Assembly (NCBI GenBank): GCA_023846275.1 | Contig: CM043871.1 | Span: forward strand, 31,712,569 to 31,776,568 | Length of the DNA stretch: 64,000 bases | Direction of reading: 5' to 3' | Source: Vanilla planifolia | Taxonomy: Eukaryota; Streptophyta; Magnoliopsida; Asparagales; Orchidaceae | Part shown: positions 12,501 to 25,300 of the stretch, piece by piece | Numbering within the stretch: the stretch's first letter is position 1 | Layout of the letters: every line of letters begins with the position of its first letter | The notes under the pieces: generated by a model | Database searches by the model: none | Seen by the model: the letters and a program-made list of their open reading frames with translations, nothing else | What the model was told of the DNA's origin: nothing | Made by a program: the position numbers and the translations under genes

Positions 12501-15500
12501 GACACTCTTAATTTTACCGAAGATGAAAAGCTACCAGAGATATACATTCAATTAAAGAAATGTTTCCTAAAATCTTTCAAAATGATGGATAAGGAATTGA
12601 AACTTCTTCCTACAACTGATTGTTTCTGCAGCGGTTCTACAGCAGTTACTTTGGTAAAGCAGGTAACACATTTTTTTTTCTTATATTCATTACTATACCA
12701 TCTTTCTTTAAAATGGTTTGCTTTTTATTTGTGTAAAAAAATTGGATTTTGCAAGTTGAATTTAGAGAAATGTTGCTGCAACTATTTGACCATCCTAGCT
12801 GAATATTACTTCTTTTGGTACCGCTTGTATCATTTTCAGAGTGATTTAAATGCTTTAATTTCCTGGACACTGCAAAGTTTAGCTAGCTGGTTTTATGTCT
12901 TCAATTTGCATTTATCCAGGGACAGGATCTGATAATAGGAAACTTGGGGGATTCAAGAGCAATACTAGGCACTCGAGACAAGAACAACAACTTGGTTGCT
13001 TTACAATTGACTGTTGACTTGAAACCCAATCTTCCTAGTATGCTTCTTCTCTTGCCCCAATAATTTAGAATGGCTATTTTTTCTAATTTTATAAGGTTAT
13101 GGCTGTTTAATGATGTTTTTTTTGGATTTAGATGATTTCAGAAATAGGAATAAAATGTTTATACTATCATAAAATTTGATTAAGGACCCAACATTTTTAA
13201 TAGATCAAAGAATTTTTTTTAGACCTGACTTGGAAATAGGATTATAAGTTTTTGAAGCAAATCAAGTTTATGACAACTTCTCTAACTGTGGTCTTATGTA
13301 ACCTATTCCTATTAACGGAGTCTTAAAATATGTTTGTTGCTATTAGGGCTTCATTTGGTGAATCTTTTTCTCAATTTTGTTTGATGAAAAATCTTATTTC
13401 TAGTCTTTGACTAGCATGCTAAAAATATATGAAAGACAAATATTGCTCATTCTCACATTAAGGGAGCAATTTTTCCATCTTATTGAGATGATTATGGCTT
13501 ATTTTAGAAAACATGGTACATTGCAACAGCAAAGAGCATTGGCAAAGCAGTGCCTAATTAGCTAAAAGAATTTATTTTCTGAATAAGCCTTCAATGCCTT
13601 GTTATTTTTTCAAAACTTGTAACATTTTCAGCACATGGGAGTTATTAAACATATATGACAAACTAGATTTAAACTCTTATAATATGGGTGTTAGAACTAA
13701 AAAAAGTAAGATTTTGAATATATATCTATATCTCATGAATCTATTTTTTGTCAAAGACATGCAATATTCAGTTCTAAATGGGCAATCTAGTGTTATGAAG
13801 CTCCTTCATTGATTGGTTTAGAGAAGAATCAATGCAAAAGGTTTAGTACACATGAACTTAGTCAACAATTTTGTAAGAGATTTGTTGACCTAAAATTTGA
13901 CATTATTAATCCCCCATCATTCATCTATTCAGTGGGTGTGCAATGATTCTACAATATCTTCTCTTTATTTACTTTTAATTTGAAGACTTTTTTTCTCCTC
14001 AGCCCCAACTCCTTTGGGGTTTTGCTTCATTAATTACCCTTGACCTCTTTGGCTACTCTCCCACCTTCACTTCTCATTTCACCCACTTGCACCATAGCTC
14101 CACCTCTTCATTCTTTCCTCTTAGTTAAAAAAAAAAACCTACTTCATCATTCACCTTAGGTCCCTTGGCTACACTTGTTTGTCATGGTTCCTTACTTTCC
14201 ATCACCAAACACTAGTGTTCGATTTCCATGAGGCCCTACTTTCTCTTTTCTTGGATTATGACAAAAAATACTAGCTTATATCGCCTCTTATGGCTTGTTG
14301 TCCCCTTGGCCAATTCCTCATCTTAGCCACCTCTTCACCTTGGTCACTTCCTCAACTCAACGCTATCCTCCTCATCTCAAGACCATCATGATTTCTTTCC
14401 CTCCTTAGAGTGTTATCATTCATTTCTTGCTCGTGTGTTTAACCCTCATAACCCCTTCTTGACTATCAACTCATACTCCTATCTAAAGTTTTCTCTTTCA
14501 ATGCTTTTCATGATTGTCTCCTCTAAAACCTTATATGGTTCTATTCTTTGGATGAGGCTTAGAAATTTCCTTTTTTCAATTCTTAGCATTCCTCTTTCCT
14601 CTCAAGTTCCATTATTTCCTTGTCTAGTTTTTTCTTTAACTCTCTCTTTAAGAGTGATTTATGGTACTCTTTTTGTTTGAATTTTGGGTGGTCTTTTCCT
14701 CTTTCCACAAGCTTCATTACCTCCTCCAAATGGTATTGTCACTTATGGCTATCACTAGTAAATATCATTGTGTTTCTCAATCAAGGGTCGAGGAAGAGAG
14801 GCTTTATTGGTGGATCTAGTCAAAGGTAGATCAGCTAGTCGAAGAAGTTATCTTTTCAGTTCTAGTGATACTATATCGTTTTTTACCTAGGTGAAACCAA
14901 GCACACTCTATTTTTCTAATAGTCTCACTTGAATACAGTATTAGCTATTAGGTGTGTTTAGTTTGAAGTGGTGTTCACTCTTAGCAACCACTATTACCTC
15001 CATTATCATCCATCTAGAAGTGTACACGGCCACCATCTACCGTCATCAATGGTTGAACATTATGAATCTTTTTGGATAGGAAGAAGAGTGTTGTGTATAG
15101 CAAAATTGGTTTTAAATGAAAAATTGATAATGCCTTTCTCTTATTCTATAAGCCATACACCACGTGGGATTATGTTGTTATTCATATGATCGTTGTGGCT
15201 TTGTTGTTCCATGGATTTGCATCAACAATGTTCCACTTTTCTTGCATTATTTCGAACTCATGATCTCAAAGTTATACAGCAACTTTACTAGATCTGTATC
15301 ATGGTATAGTTCTATAAAACTTTTGTGAGTTCAACAATTAATAGAGGTGAACATCATCATTGCTTATTTTTTTATATTCTTTTTTCTTATGATTGGTTTG
15401 ATAAAAAGAGATGAAAATCCAGTAAAACTCAAGAACAATAGCAAGGTTCTGTATTGACAGTAGTGGCTTCTTTTTGATCTTACAACATGGTTATACTGAT

Positions 15501-17627
15501 ACATGGGCAGATATCTGAACTTAAGAGCTCCATAAAACTTGTTATCCACAATAAAACTTGGTTATATGTAAAGTTGTATTTCTTCTAGAATTGAACACAG
15601 ACAAGTTATGTACTTATTTGTTGTTTAAACTACCACGGGTTTTAATTTGAGATTAATTTTGGAGTAAATTAAACTAGAACAACATGCTCTACATTTCATA
15701 AAAACTCATAATGAATTTAAGGAAAGTGTGGACCATTTATGTGGAATTTATTAAATGTAAGTGATGCATTTTATAGTCAAACTATCATGTTATATGATAT
15801 TAAATGTTAACTTGTAAATCATAAAAGTATGAACAAATGCTACAGAGATGAAGGTTTTGATGGGATTGATTATTGTATTTTGTATTCTGCATAATTATAA
15901 TTGGATTCATAGTAATATTTAGGTTGGATATATTTATTTTAGTTTGCTTTAATATAATTATGTGGTTGGAGTTTATTGGGATTATTGGGATTACTACATA
16001 TTTTTTGTATTTGCTAAAAACCCCAAGTGATTGCATCTTATTCCTTTTTTTTTAAAGGAATGGAAGCTCATTTTGGAGAGTTGGAAGGTGTAGCAACCTA
16101 GTTAAGGCCAAACACGTTATATCATTGTCTTCTACTTGAAGCGCTTTTCTCTCAATGATTTTTTGTTTCTTAAAGATGAGTTGAACACAATGTGATGACA
16201 ACCCTTTTTCCCAAATGGTTAGTATTAGAACTATTGTTTATAGATGTCTAGACTTCAAGATCATCAGAGGAGTCATAGAGTTAAAAAGGTTGCATATATT
16301 TTTATTAAATGAAAATTCTCTTGTATAGAAAATTCTTTTAATTTGGACTAAAGTTTTTGTTAATCCTTCTTTTTTTACGAAGATGTCTGCTTTGAAAAAA
16401 ACTAGTGTTTATTATCATTTTAGGTAATTAAACAATTTTTGAAGGGCAACTTTGATCCAATAGTAAGAGTTGTTGCCATGTGGCTTGGACACTTTTGGGT
16501 TCATGTTTTAGAAAAAGCCTATAAGAAAATGTAATGCACTAAACCCTTTTGTTCGATCCTTGCTTGGAACCCCCCATAAATGTGTTTTCGAAGAGCATAT
16601 TAAACTTGACCAATCAAAATGATCAAGTTGGAGCTTGCAGTTTAAAGGTTGTAGCCATATGACCAATCATTAGCTTGTCTTGGTTGCCATATTTTTTTTC
16701 TGAAGCTTTCTTTCAACCTCAAGTAGCACACTGTGTGTACATAAGTGTACAATACAAATTAGGATTCATTTTGTTGCCCTTCTTCCTTGTTTAGAGGAAG
16801 CTGCTAGAATAGAACAATGCAAGGGAAGGGTTTTTGCTCTGCAAGATGAGCCAGAAGTTGCACGCGTATGGCTGCCAAACAGCAATTCACCGGGCTTAGC
16901 CATGGCCAGAGCTTTTGGAGACTTCTGTCTAAAGGATTATGGATTAATTTCAGTTCCAGACATGTCGTATCGCCATCTTACCGACAAAGATGAATTCGTT
17001 GTACTTGCAACCGATGGTGTGGGTATCTTCTCACCTTCTTTAATTCCTGCAGCAAAAATGGACATGGTCTACCAAAAAAAAATTGGATTTGTGTGCTAAT
17101 TACTCTTCTTGCAGATCTGGGATGTTCTTTCAAACAAGGAAGTTGTCGACATAGTCGCTTCAGCTCCTACGCAAGCAACTGCAGCAAGAGCTATTGTTGA
17201 TTCGGCCATCAGAGCCTGGAGGTTAAAGTTTCCAACCTCAAAGATCGACGATTGTGCAGCGATATGCCTATTTTTTGGTCCACCTTCAGCTAACAGCAGC
17301 AAGGAAAATGAACCCAGTTCTCAAATGAAAGCTTGCAGCTTGTCTTCCAAAGAACAATTGGAGAATGAAGTTATTCAGGGATCTTTCAAAATTCAATCAC
17401 CTGTACTTCTTAGTTCTGATGAGATCATTCCAGTATGTGAGGATCCTAAATCAGAACAGGCCCCTGTTGCTTGCAGATCGGCAAAAAGCCTTGCGGATTG
17501 CATATCGAACAAGGAAGAAGAAGAGTGGTCTGCTTTAGAAGGTGTAACTAGGGTCAACTCACTGCTAAATCTTCCAAGGTTCTTCCCAAGTGAGAAGAGA
17601 TCAAACAGCAGGAGAAAATGGCCATGA
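5181..17627 (+). CDS. Protein phosphatase 2C family protein, N-myristoylation-type start
   Basis: Mg2+/Mn2+-dependent Ser/Thr phosphatase of the PP2C (PPM) family, resembling plant clade E members. Five exons: 5181-5516, 12276-12662, 12920-13037, 16795-17018 and 17115-17627. They total 1578 nt and keep phase throughout, giving 525 residues. Catalytic motifs in order: TNQDAMIVWE (103-112), FDGHG (126-130) with the metal-binding Asp/Gly, GNLGDSRA (248-255), LAMARAFGDF in exon 4, ATDG|IWD (352-358, split by intron 4) and DDCAA (400-404). The metal-binding aspartates are present, so an active enzyme is expected. The start at 5181 encodes MGCSSS, a glycine-2 myristoylation plus cysteine-3 acylation signal usual in this clade, which suggests membrane anchoring. 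An in-frame ATG at 5097 would bury that signal. Residues 25-95 are low-complexity Ala/basic and the tail after 410 is Ser-rich. Intron 1 is 6759 bp and intron 3 is 3757 bp, both unusually long. Confidence 0.93.
6495..6540. repeat. (AT)n microsatellite in PP2C intron 1
   Basis: A nearly pure TA dinucleotide run interrupted by two TG steps, inside the 6.8 kb first intron of the PP2C gene. Likely length-polymorphic. Confidence 0.9.
7221..7655. repeat. Tandem duplication, about 219-bp period, PP2C intron 1
   Basis: Two diverged direct copies, about 7221-7440 and 7441-7655. Both run through the same landmarks in order: ATCTCCTTTAAAAATG, a CTTGAT/TTTGAT...AGATCAA block, ACTGA(T)AATGAGCA(C/T)ATATG, TTTTGAATTTT and TTAGCTTTTTT. 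The period measured at the ATCTCC landmark is 219 bases. No coding potential is seen. Confidence 0.8.
7658..7992. repeat. Tandem duplication, about 171-bp period, PP2C intron 1
   Basis: Direct copies start at 7658 and 7829 with the identical GGTATGGCTACTCG. They continue with ACTAAATTATTT, AAACCTTTATT, CCTTAAACATT and GTAAACATAACAATA, with scattered substitutions and a short deletion in copy 2. The array abuts the 219-bp duplication just upstream, so this part of the intron grew by local duplication. Confidence 0.8.
8000..12275 (+). other. Rest of PP2C intron 1, no gene recognised
   Basis: AT-rich intron sequence down to the exon 2 acceptor at 12275. Short open frames (for example 9775-10002 and 10948-11211) have no recognisable family and no supported splice partners. 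The purine-rich patch at about 11440-11600, including a run of G, is low complexity. A decayed transposon is plausible but I could not identify a domain. Confidence 0.45.
13038..16794 (+). other. PP2C intron 3
   Basis: A 3757-bp intron with donor GTATGC and acceptor TTTAG. The 13980-14700 part is pyrimidine-rich on the plus strand with CTTC/CACC-rich text and many stops, and no domain was recognised. The 3' end contains the SINE-like element listed separately. Confidence 0.6.
16440..16600 (+). mobile_element. Au-like SINE remnant in PP2C intron 3
   Basis: The text AGTAAGAGTTGTTGCCATG followed by TGGCTTGGACAC, then GGGTTCATG, then AAAAGCC and AATGTAATGCACTAAACCC resembles the tRNA-like head and body of plant Au SINEs as I know them. 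In those elements A-box GTAAGAGTTG and B-box GGTTCGAATCC are followed by an ACAGCC and a GTAAGGCTG..AGACCC body. The B box has decayed and the body is shortened. Orientation matches the host gene. Identification is from memory of the consensus, without alignment. Confidence 0.6.
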
Positions 17628-18827
17628 ATAATAATACACACAGTTGTGAACAACCAAAGCATATGCTTAGCTGAAGTGGCTTCTCTGTGCTGTAAGGTCT
17701 TTTATTGGTTAAGGCTCAGCTCCAGCTTCTGTTGGAATCATTCACAGTATGTGGGCATTTCATTGTTTCTTTTTATTAATGAGAATTTTTCTGCCATTTC
17801 CTTTCTTCCTGGATACTGGTATTAACTTTCTGCATCTTCTGCTTAATATGCATTCCTTCTTCATCTTGTTAACCGCTTCATTATAGGAGAAATGCATTCT
17901 CTCAATCTTTGCTTTGTACTCATCCCATGTTTACTAACTGATGATAGCTTTTTGGGACTTGATTGTATTTTGGTATTTAGTTTAGGAGACCAAATGATAA
18001 TTGCATATCTTTTGTTTTTAGAAAAAATAATTATGGATTTATATATGAAATGTTAAGTTTATTTAGATTAAAATTTAATTTGAATTTAAATTTATTTAGA
18101 TGAATTTTTATTTAAATTTATTATTTAAACTTTTTTTTTTGTATTATTACTATCATTTTTTTATTTTTTTAAATAATTAAAATTTAAAAACATGAATTAA
18201 AAACTTTTTTATTTATAAATTTTTTCTTTTGAAACCTTGTTTTGAATGAAAAATCGAATAAAATTTTAAATAATATATAGAAATTTATTAATGTTAGTTC
18301 TATATACTAAAGTATCTATTTAGTAATAGTTTAAGATTAAAATAACATGTAACTAATATTAAATATGCAGTTATATCTATATTTAGAATATTATGTATAT
18401 AAAAATCTGAAAAAAGAACGTTGTTCTGTTTGCTATAAATCCGTTTTGCTGTCTAAAAAATATTTTTAAAAAATAATTTATATTAGTAAAAATAAATTTT
18501 ATTTAAAACTTTGATATTTTTGTAAAAAAACCTTTTGAAAATCTTTAACCGCGTGTGATTCATGCGGTGACAAGTACATCAAAATGCACCAAAGACCCAA
18601 AAGCATTTTAATTATTGCGTCAGGGACCACATTTAATAGGTGTTGCATGAAATGGATTGCATAATTGCGCTAAAAATAATTGTTTTCGCAAATAATGTGA
18701 ATTATAGGGGTATAAAGGAAAGTACGAAACGTTATACCTCTCCGTGGCCTTAATGTGGCCGCTGGCTACTCGTCGTGTATCCCGGTCCGTCACCGGCGAT
18801 TCCACCGAGCCGACTCTTCTCCGCCTA
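17628..18827. other. Intergenic: PP2C 3' UTR and TMEM245-like promoter
   Basis: The first 250-300 bases after the PP2C stop are probably 3' UTR. Positions 18000-18540 are extremely AT-rich with no coding signal. Composition rises sharply after about 18730, where the leader of the next gene begins. An upstream in-frame ATG at 18753 lies 75 bases before the chosen start at 18828. Confidence 0.5.
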
Positions 18828-21800
18828 ATGGAGTTCGTTCCCTCGTCATCGTCTAAATCTAAATCTAATCTTGAGTCGAATCCCAACAAATTCGGATGCC
18901 TTCCCTGGTCGGAGATGTTCCGGTCGGCCTCCCAGTGGCCGCCGCTGGAATCCCTCCCTTCTCGCGAATTGTCGACACTTCCGAGATCTGCATCCTTTTC
19001 TGCTTTCATACAATCCTCCGAAGTGGCTTCCGCTACCGCAGGAAGGGAGGTCCGACTCGCCCTGTACATCGCAATGGCCCACGCCGGTCTCGCCTTCACC
19101 CTCATCCTACTTTATGGCCTCTACCGGCTTCTCCAGGACTTCCTCCGCCCCCTTTTATGGGCGCTTCTCTGTTCGATTCCCCTGCGTGAGATCCAGGATG
19201 CGCTCGTCTCCTTCTGGTCAAATCCCCTTCGCCATGGCCTTGTCCCCACTGTCCTTGCTATCCCGGCCGCTTCCTTCCGCGCCTCTGCCGACACCATAGC
19301 TGATTTCCGCTCTATCCTCCTCCGCCGGCCACTGATTCCCTCCCCTTCCGGTCGTCGCTTCGGGTTCTACCGTCTTCTTCGATGGCTTGCTACCTTCTGG
19401 CTCTTTCTTATCTCCTTTGAGTACCTTGGTGCCTCTGCCCTCCTCCTCCTGACCGTGGGCGCTTTCCTTGCCGGGCCCACTGCTTCCGTCGTTCGCCATG
19501 CTAGCTTTGCAAACGGCCACCATCTCAAGACAGGTTCCAGCGTTCTCACTGTTGGTATCCTCAGGAACCTCAAGACCATTGTTGCGCTTTGCCTAATCGC
19601 TGTGATGATCCTTGGATTGGTGTTTAGCTTAGTCTTCTTCTCTTACAAGATAGGCATAGAAGGCAAAGACGCCGTTTTGTCAATCAAATCCCATGTTCAG
19701 GACAATAATTATGCAGAGAAAATTGGATTAAAGCGATGGCTGGACGAGAATGATATCCCTGACCTCCTGGATAAGTATTCTGCCAAGTTATATGATTCTA
19801 TATGGGAGCAGCTTGATCAGCTGGGTATTCAGTATAATTTAACAGAATTCGTGAATGGGTTGCGTCATTGTATAATTTCTGAACCTGTTGATTCATCACA
19901 AGACTCTTCAACAGTTCTGTCTCACTCTTTGCCTCACCCACATGCTGTAAAGCTTCAAACTTTGAGCATTCTTGTCAAGAATCACCAGTGGGCAGATGCA
20001 TATGCAGAGCTGTATTCATTCGTTCAAGAATTGATGCTAGCTAGAGTTGATTTGGCCGAGAAAGCCAAAGGTCTTGTTTTCCAGGGCATGGAGGTAGCTA
20101 AACAGGTCATGGGCAGCAGCATTTCTGTTCTTGGAGGCAGTGCGAACCTGTTAATCTCCATTGCTCTAAAAATCATTTCTGGTGCAGCTGAAGTATTGAA
20201 TTTTATCTCTCAACTGATGGTTTTCCTCTGGGTATTATACTATTTAATTACCTCAGAGTCTGGTGGAGGCACTGAACAAGTCATGGGTATGCTTCCCATC
20301 TCAAAAACCACAAGAGATCGTTGCATCGAGGTCATCAACCATGCAATCAGCAGTGTTCTTCTGGCCACAGTGAAGATTGCCATATTTCAAGGTTTCCTCA
20401 CTTGGTTGCTTTTCCGGTCTTGCTCCGTGCATTTTGCATACATGTCAGCTGTCTTGGCTTTTGTCAGTGCAATGCTGCCCTTGTTGCCGAATTGGATGTC
20501 GACGATCCCTGCTTTGTTGCAGCTGTTAATGGAGGGGAAGTATGTTTGGGCGATTGGATTGGCAATGGTGCACCTTCTGCTACTTGATTATGGGGTATCA
20601 GTCATTCAAGAAGACATACCTGGCCACAATGCTTATCTCACTGGCCTTAGTATTCTGGGTGGCATGACATTGTTCCCAAATTCATTAGAGGTAAAAACAA
20701 TAGATCTTAAGGTTGCATTTGACATAATTGTAGAATGTTAAGTTGATTAATGAAATTTAGGTTTGGAAAGTGTTATTAGAAAGTTGAGTGTTTTGTATTT
20801 TGTTGTTTAGTACTTATTTTGAAGAAATTGATTAAATTATCTTTTAAACTTTTATGTGAAAAATAATAGATAATAATGACTATATATTGTGAGAATAAGT
20901 TGGTCCTTGAACTAATAAAATAATATAATGAGGAGATTGATTTGACCTCCTCTTTTTGAAAAATAATAAGACTTTATTAAGTTGTTTAGTATAACCTAAA
21001 ATAAATATTTTTATGATGAAAAACTCTTATTTTAATCAGTCTCACAAACACTTCTATCTTATGCATGTTGATTGTTTGGACATTACATTTTTAGATTATT
21101 TTAAGAAGGTATTTGATTTGGTAATATCATCATATCATGTCATATCATACAAACATTTTGAATATTTGATTTATCAGCATATTTAAATAATACTATAAAA
21201 TTTTATAATTTTATAATTCAAAATTAATATTTAGGTGTCACTTAAATTTGATAAATATTTGAATGATCATCATCTTAATAGCAAGGATAAGATTGAAATT
21301 CTACTCAAATGACATTGAATCAAATAATAAAAAAAATACCAACACGCTCTAGATAAAATTAACATCTAAATAACATTTTTATTTAAATGTCAATGTCATT
21401 CAAATATCATCAAAATGAATGTTTCATCTCTTTTGTTGATATATTATTGTTATATCTTTTTTTAAAAAGAAACTTACTCATGCAGGCATCCTAAATATCT
21501 TATGGTTCATGGAAGATTGCTCCTTATTTGATTTGGCAGAAGAAACTTGACTCTTCATTTTTCTTTTCGAGAGTTTGTCCAATGTTTACTTGACAATAAC
21601 TGAATCATACTCTACTGGTCTTTTGCTTAGCTTGTTTAGTAGACATCATTGGTCTGCAAAAAGTTTTTAGAAAGAAATCGAATGACATGTTTTCAATGTG
21701 TCATCACACTTTAAGTTAACAGATAGTTTACCCTCCATTGTTGTTCCTTTTAAACTACCTTTCATCATAGCAATACGAAATCACTATGATGAACTTCTTA

Positions 21801-21928
21801 ATATGTTGTATTCCTTCTCTTTTATTTAACAGGGAGCAATACTTGGTCCCCTTATGATGGCCATCTTCATAGCAACCAAGAATCTGTACTCAGAGTTTGT
21901 GTTGAATACTTCAGAAAGCAAAACGTAA
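18828..21928 (+). CDS. TMEM245 / AI-2E transporter-like multi-pass membrane protein
   Basis: Polytopic membrane protein of the TMEM245 family; the C-terminal part belongs to the AI-2E-transporter-like fold. The biochemical role of the plant members is not established. Exon 1 is 18828-20690 (621 codons) and exon 2 is 21833-21928 (31 codons plus stop), giving 652 residues. The start encodes MEFVPSSSSK, followed by LPWSEMFRSAS, matching the MELVPYD..W.EMFRSAS beginning I know from plant homologues. The in-frame ATG at 18753 would add 25 residues with no conserved look. Visible hydrophobic segments include those around ALYIAMAHAGLAFTLILLYG, a pair near residues 200-240, one near 270 (MILGLVFSLVFF), and a cluster from about 440 to 640. 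The intron acceptor at 21832 is supported by the conserved continuation GAILGPLMMAIFIATKNLY. Exon 1 is GC-rich at its 5' end, unlike the flanks. Confidence 0.9.
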
Positions 21929-22333
21929 CATCAAAGCCTTCTTAATGCAGATGTGATGAAGGGGTTTGAAAGATTGCAACTCTGTCACATAGCTTCAGAT
22001 TGATTACCTTTCTTTCGTATCATACAGGTATGTGTTGTAAGCAGCTAATTTTTTTATTTTTGGTATATTTTGAAGATTAAGTTGTAAATGGAAAAGGGTT
22101 TTTTTGTGTAGGAGTGTGTTTACTTGTAGTAGTTCTTGTTTATATTAATGCCAAGCCTACTCAAACCAGATCAATTCTGATCCAGGCAAGGATCAGATAT
22201 TGTTCAAAATAGAGAATTATCTGAGAAAAAATAATTTAAAAAAACATAAATTCATTTAAAAAAACTTATTTAGAATAAAGTTGGACAAAGATACAATGCT
22301 AGAACGCAAACTAGTAATCGAGCCTAAAAGTTC
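21929..22333. other. Convergent 3' intergenic spacer
   Basis: Only 405 bases separate the stop codons of the TMEM245-like gene (+) and the OPT gene (-). Both 3' UTRs must fit or overlap here. No other feature is seen. Confidence 0.7.
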
Positions 22334-25300
22334 TCAGATGGCAGGACAGCCTTCGACATGAACACCCGGAGCCGTCGGGCACTTCGCCAAGGGGCAGTGG
22401 TCCGTCTCCAACCCCCACCATTCGGCCCCATAAATGTTCTTGTCCTGCAGCGCAAAGTAAATAACTATGCCCATAAACGCCACCCCTGCATCGAGACCCG
22501 CCGACAGAACATAGTTGTTCCTCCCCCACCACGCCTTGTACTTCCTGAACACATAGATGTTGAAGAAGACTCCGACCAAGCCCCACATGAGGTAGTTGAC
22601 CGCCTTGGCCGGCGGCATCATGCTGGTGGCGCCCAAGATGATGGGCATGTTGATCAGTTTGATCCACCTTTGGCCGGGAAACACGCGCGAGAGGACCCAC
22701 AAGGGGATCGGGGAGAGGAAGCCGACGAGGAAGAAGTAATTGAGCTTGGAGTACAGCCCGAGGCGACCGAACATCCTCAGGGGGGCAACGACGCCCCAGA
22801 TGATGGATGCGTTGTAGAAGACGTCGTCGCCGGGACACGTCCACGGGCTGCCCTCCGGTAGCTTGCTGGGGTCGCAGATGTTGGAGACGGTGTCGAGGAG
22901 CCACCAGGCGGTGGAGAAGTACACAGAGGAGGCTATGACGGTTCCAACGAGCTGCACGTCGTGTGAACGAAAAAAAAAAGGTTAGTTTAGCTATGCGGCA
23001 ATAGAAGCTATAGTTTATTGTTTATGAGGAATAAAGAGAGAATAGAACAAATGAATCTCCTCAAAAACCCTAAAGCCGTGATTGGTAGCATTTGAGATTA
23101 AGTTACTTGTGATTAGTTTAACTCAATCAAATCTATATTAGTAAGATTAGGAGAAAAATTGTTTAGATATTATTCTATATTAAATTAAATAGAGTGAATT
23201 TATGTTTGGGCTGAGTTAAAAAGATCATTGGGATACTAAGAATTGTGCAACAAAAGATAACAAAAGGGAGAATGGGGTTAGAGTTTGTAGCATTAAAACT
23301 TGCTTATGGGTTAAAATTCAAACTAATTCTGTTTTGGTTTCAGCTTTATTTGGCAATAGATCTCGAGCTAAGTCATGTAACCTCATTAACTCAACATTAC
23401 CAAACACCTGCTAAAGAGATGTTGAAGCAAAATAGTTACTTTGATGTGTCAATAGTTTTTCTTCCTCAAAGATGGTTGAATGGTAGTATAGATTCATCAT
23501 TCTTATGATCATAATATTAAAATTCAAATCTAACCCAACCCAAAAATTTTGGGTTGGGGCTGATTGGATCCTTTCACATTGAATCCAAAATCGATTGAGT
23601 TGTTAAAAATATGAGTTGTATTGGATTACTTTCTTTTGAGTTGTGTGCTTATCTAAATAACCAACAACAAGTAAATATGCTTGAGTAATTAAAACTTGAC
23701 CTGGACAAGGAACATTGATTTTGGTGGTATCTTCATGTAGTGCCCTAGCTTGAAGTCCTGAATAAAAGTGATTGCCTGAGACATGCTAATGTAACCGTAT
23801 GTCTTGAAAGAAACATTGGCTAGGGGTTTCCCAGGGTAGATATAACCAATGACCAGCTCAGTTATCACATTCAATCCAACTTGCTACATTGTAAAAGCAA
23901 ACAAGTTAGTACACTTTGGAGCTTGGCTTTGCAGGAGAGAGCAGAGTTGTAGAGATGTAGGGGAGAACTCACTTGATTTGTTGTAGCTTGGATGATACCA
24001 ACAGGTAGAGTATAGAGAAGAGCAACAGCACCAGCAAGTAAAACTCCCCAGTAAGGAAGCTGGAGCTGCTTGTTAAAGCCCTCACAGGCGAAGATGGCCA
24101 AACCAAACATGAGTACTAAGAGAACATGGAACCACCATTGAGGAATGGTTTCATAATTTCTCTTCATAATCCTTGTATGTACATCAGTAAACCGGTCACT
24201 GAAAGCTGATTTGGTTAGACTCATTATTGTCCTGCACAAAAAAGCAGTGCAAATCAAGTTAATTTTCAATGAAAATTTGATATTTTGTCTCCAATCATGC
24301 AGTAAAGGAAGCTGTTGAGATACAAGGAAAAAGGTTCATTTTTTAACTTTACATGGATATATCAATAGTTTATCAAGATTGTTAACGATTCAATAGGCAA
24401 TTGAGTTAACCCTGGCCCTAGATCAGCTCTAAAATATTCGATTTAATCTCAATCCAATCCAAGCTTTGGATTTGAATGGTTGATCCAATCTTGATCAGTA
24501 CTTGGCCTAGTTTGTTGATATTATTGGTTTGAATTCTATTCTAGCCCCCCCAAAAGAATCTAATTTTTAATTAACTTTTTATTTGTTATTCGCATTTTGG
24601 AATTGCATTCACAATGTTTTATCAGTACTTCCAAAGGTGAAACCATCATGATTTTTCAATAGCCAGCAAGTGAAATACTTGCTTTCAGACTTCAACAACT
24701 ATGTTAATAACAAGTATGTTTAACAGAAGAAGCAAATTGTGCACTTACTAATTGATGTTCTACTAGAAATGTAAAAGAAGAAAGACATGTATAATACCTT
24801 CCATGGAAGAGTGCAACATGGGTTAGAGTGGCTGCAATTGTAGCAAAATTTAAGCCATAAGCATAGGCAAATAAGACACTTAGACTGATTGGGCCAACAC
24901 TGTTATATCCTTCCTGGCTAAAAGAGAATGTTTTCGGATCCAAGACTTTGTTAACGTCGTACGCAGTTCCATTGGTTGTGAAAACATGCGATGAAAACAA
25001 CGGAAATCTCTTTGCATTGTACGAATTGGTCCAATAGCCGATTGGGACAAGAATGTAAAGAAACAGCACAAATCCAATCATCATGTTAATGATTGCAAAG
25101 CCTGGAGTGGCAAGAGGACTTCCAAGAAAACCAGCTACTGCAGACCAATCAAAAGCAAAGGAACCAATGCCAAGTCCAGAAACAGCAGATCCAATCTGCT
25201 GCATGGTGATGGAGTCCTTCCATATCCAACACATGAAAGAAAGGGAGCTTATGGCAGGGAAAAAGTAACCTGGGATAAGATAGTAGGCAAAGCTTGATAT

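Noticed and set aside
18620..19579. Several frames of 70-161 codons on the minus strand and in other plus frames
   Set aside because: Shadows of the GC-rich first exon of the TMEM245-like gene, whose own frame is long, family-like and phase-consistent.
22311..22904. 197-codon minus frame overlapping the last OPT exon
   Set aside because: Arg/His/Leu-rich shadow; the frame of exon 7 encodes recognisable OPT sequence ending at 22334.
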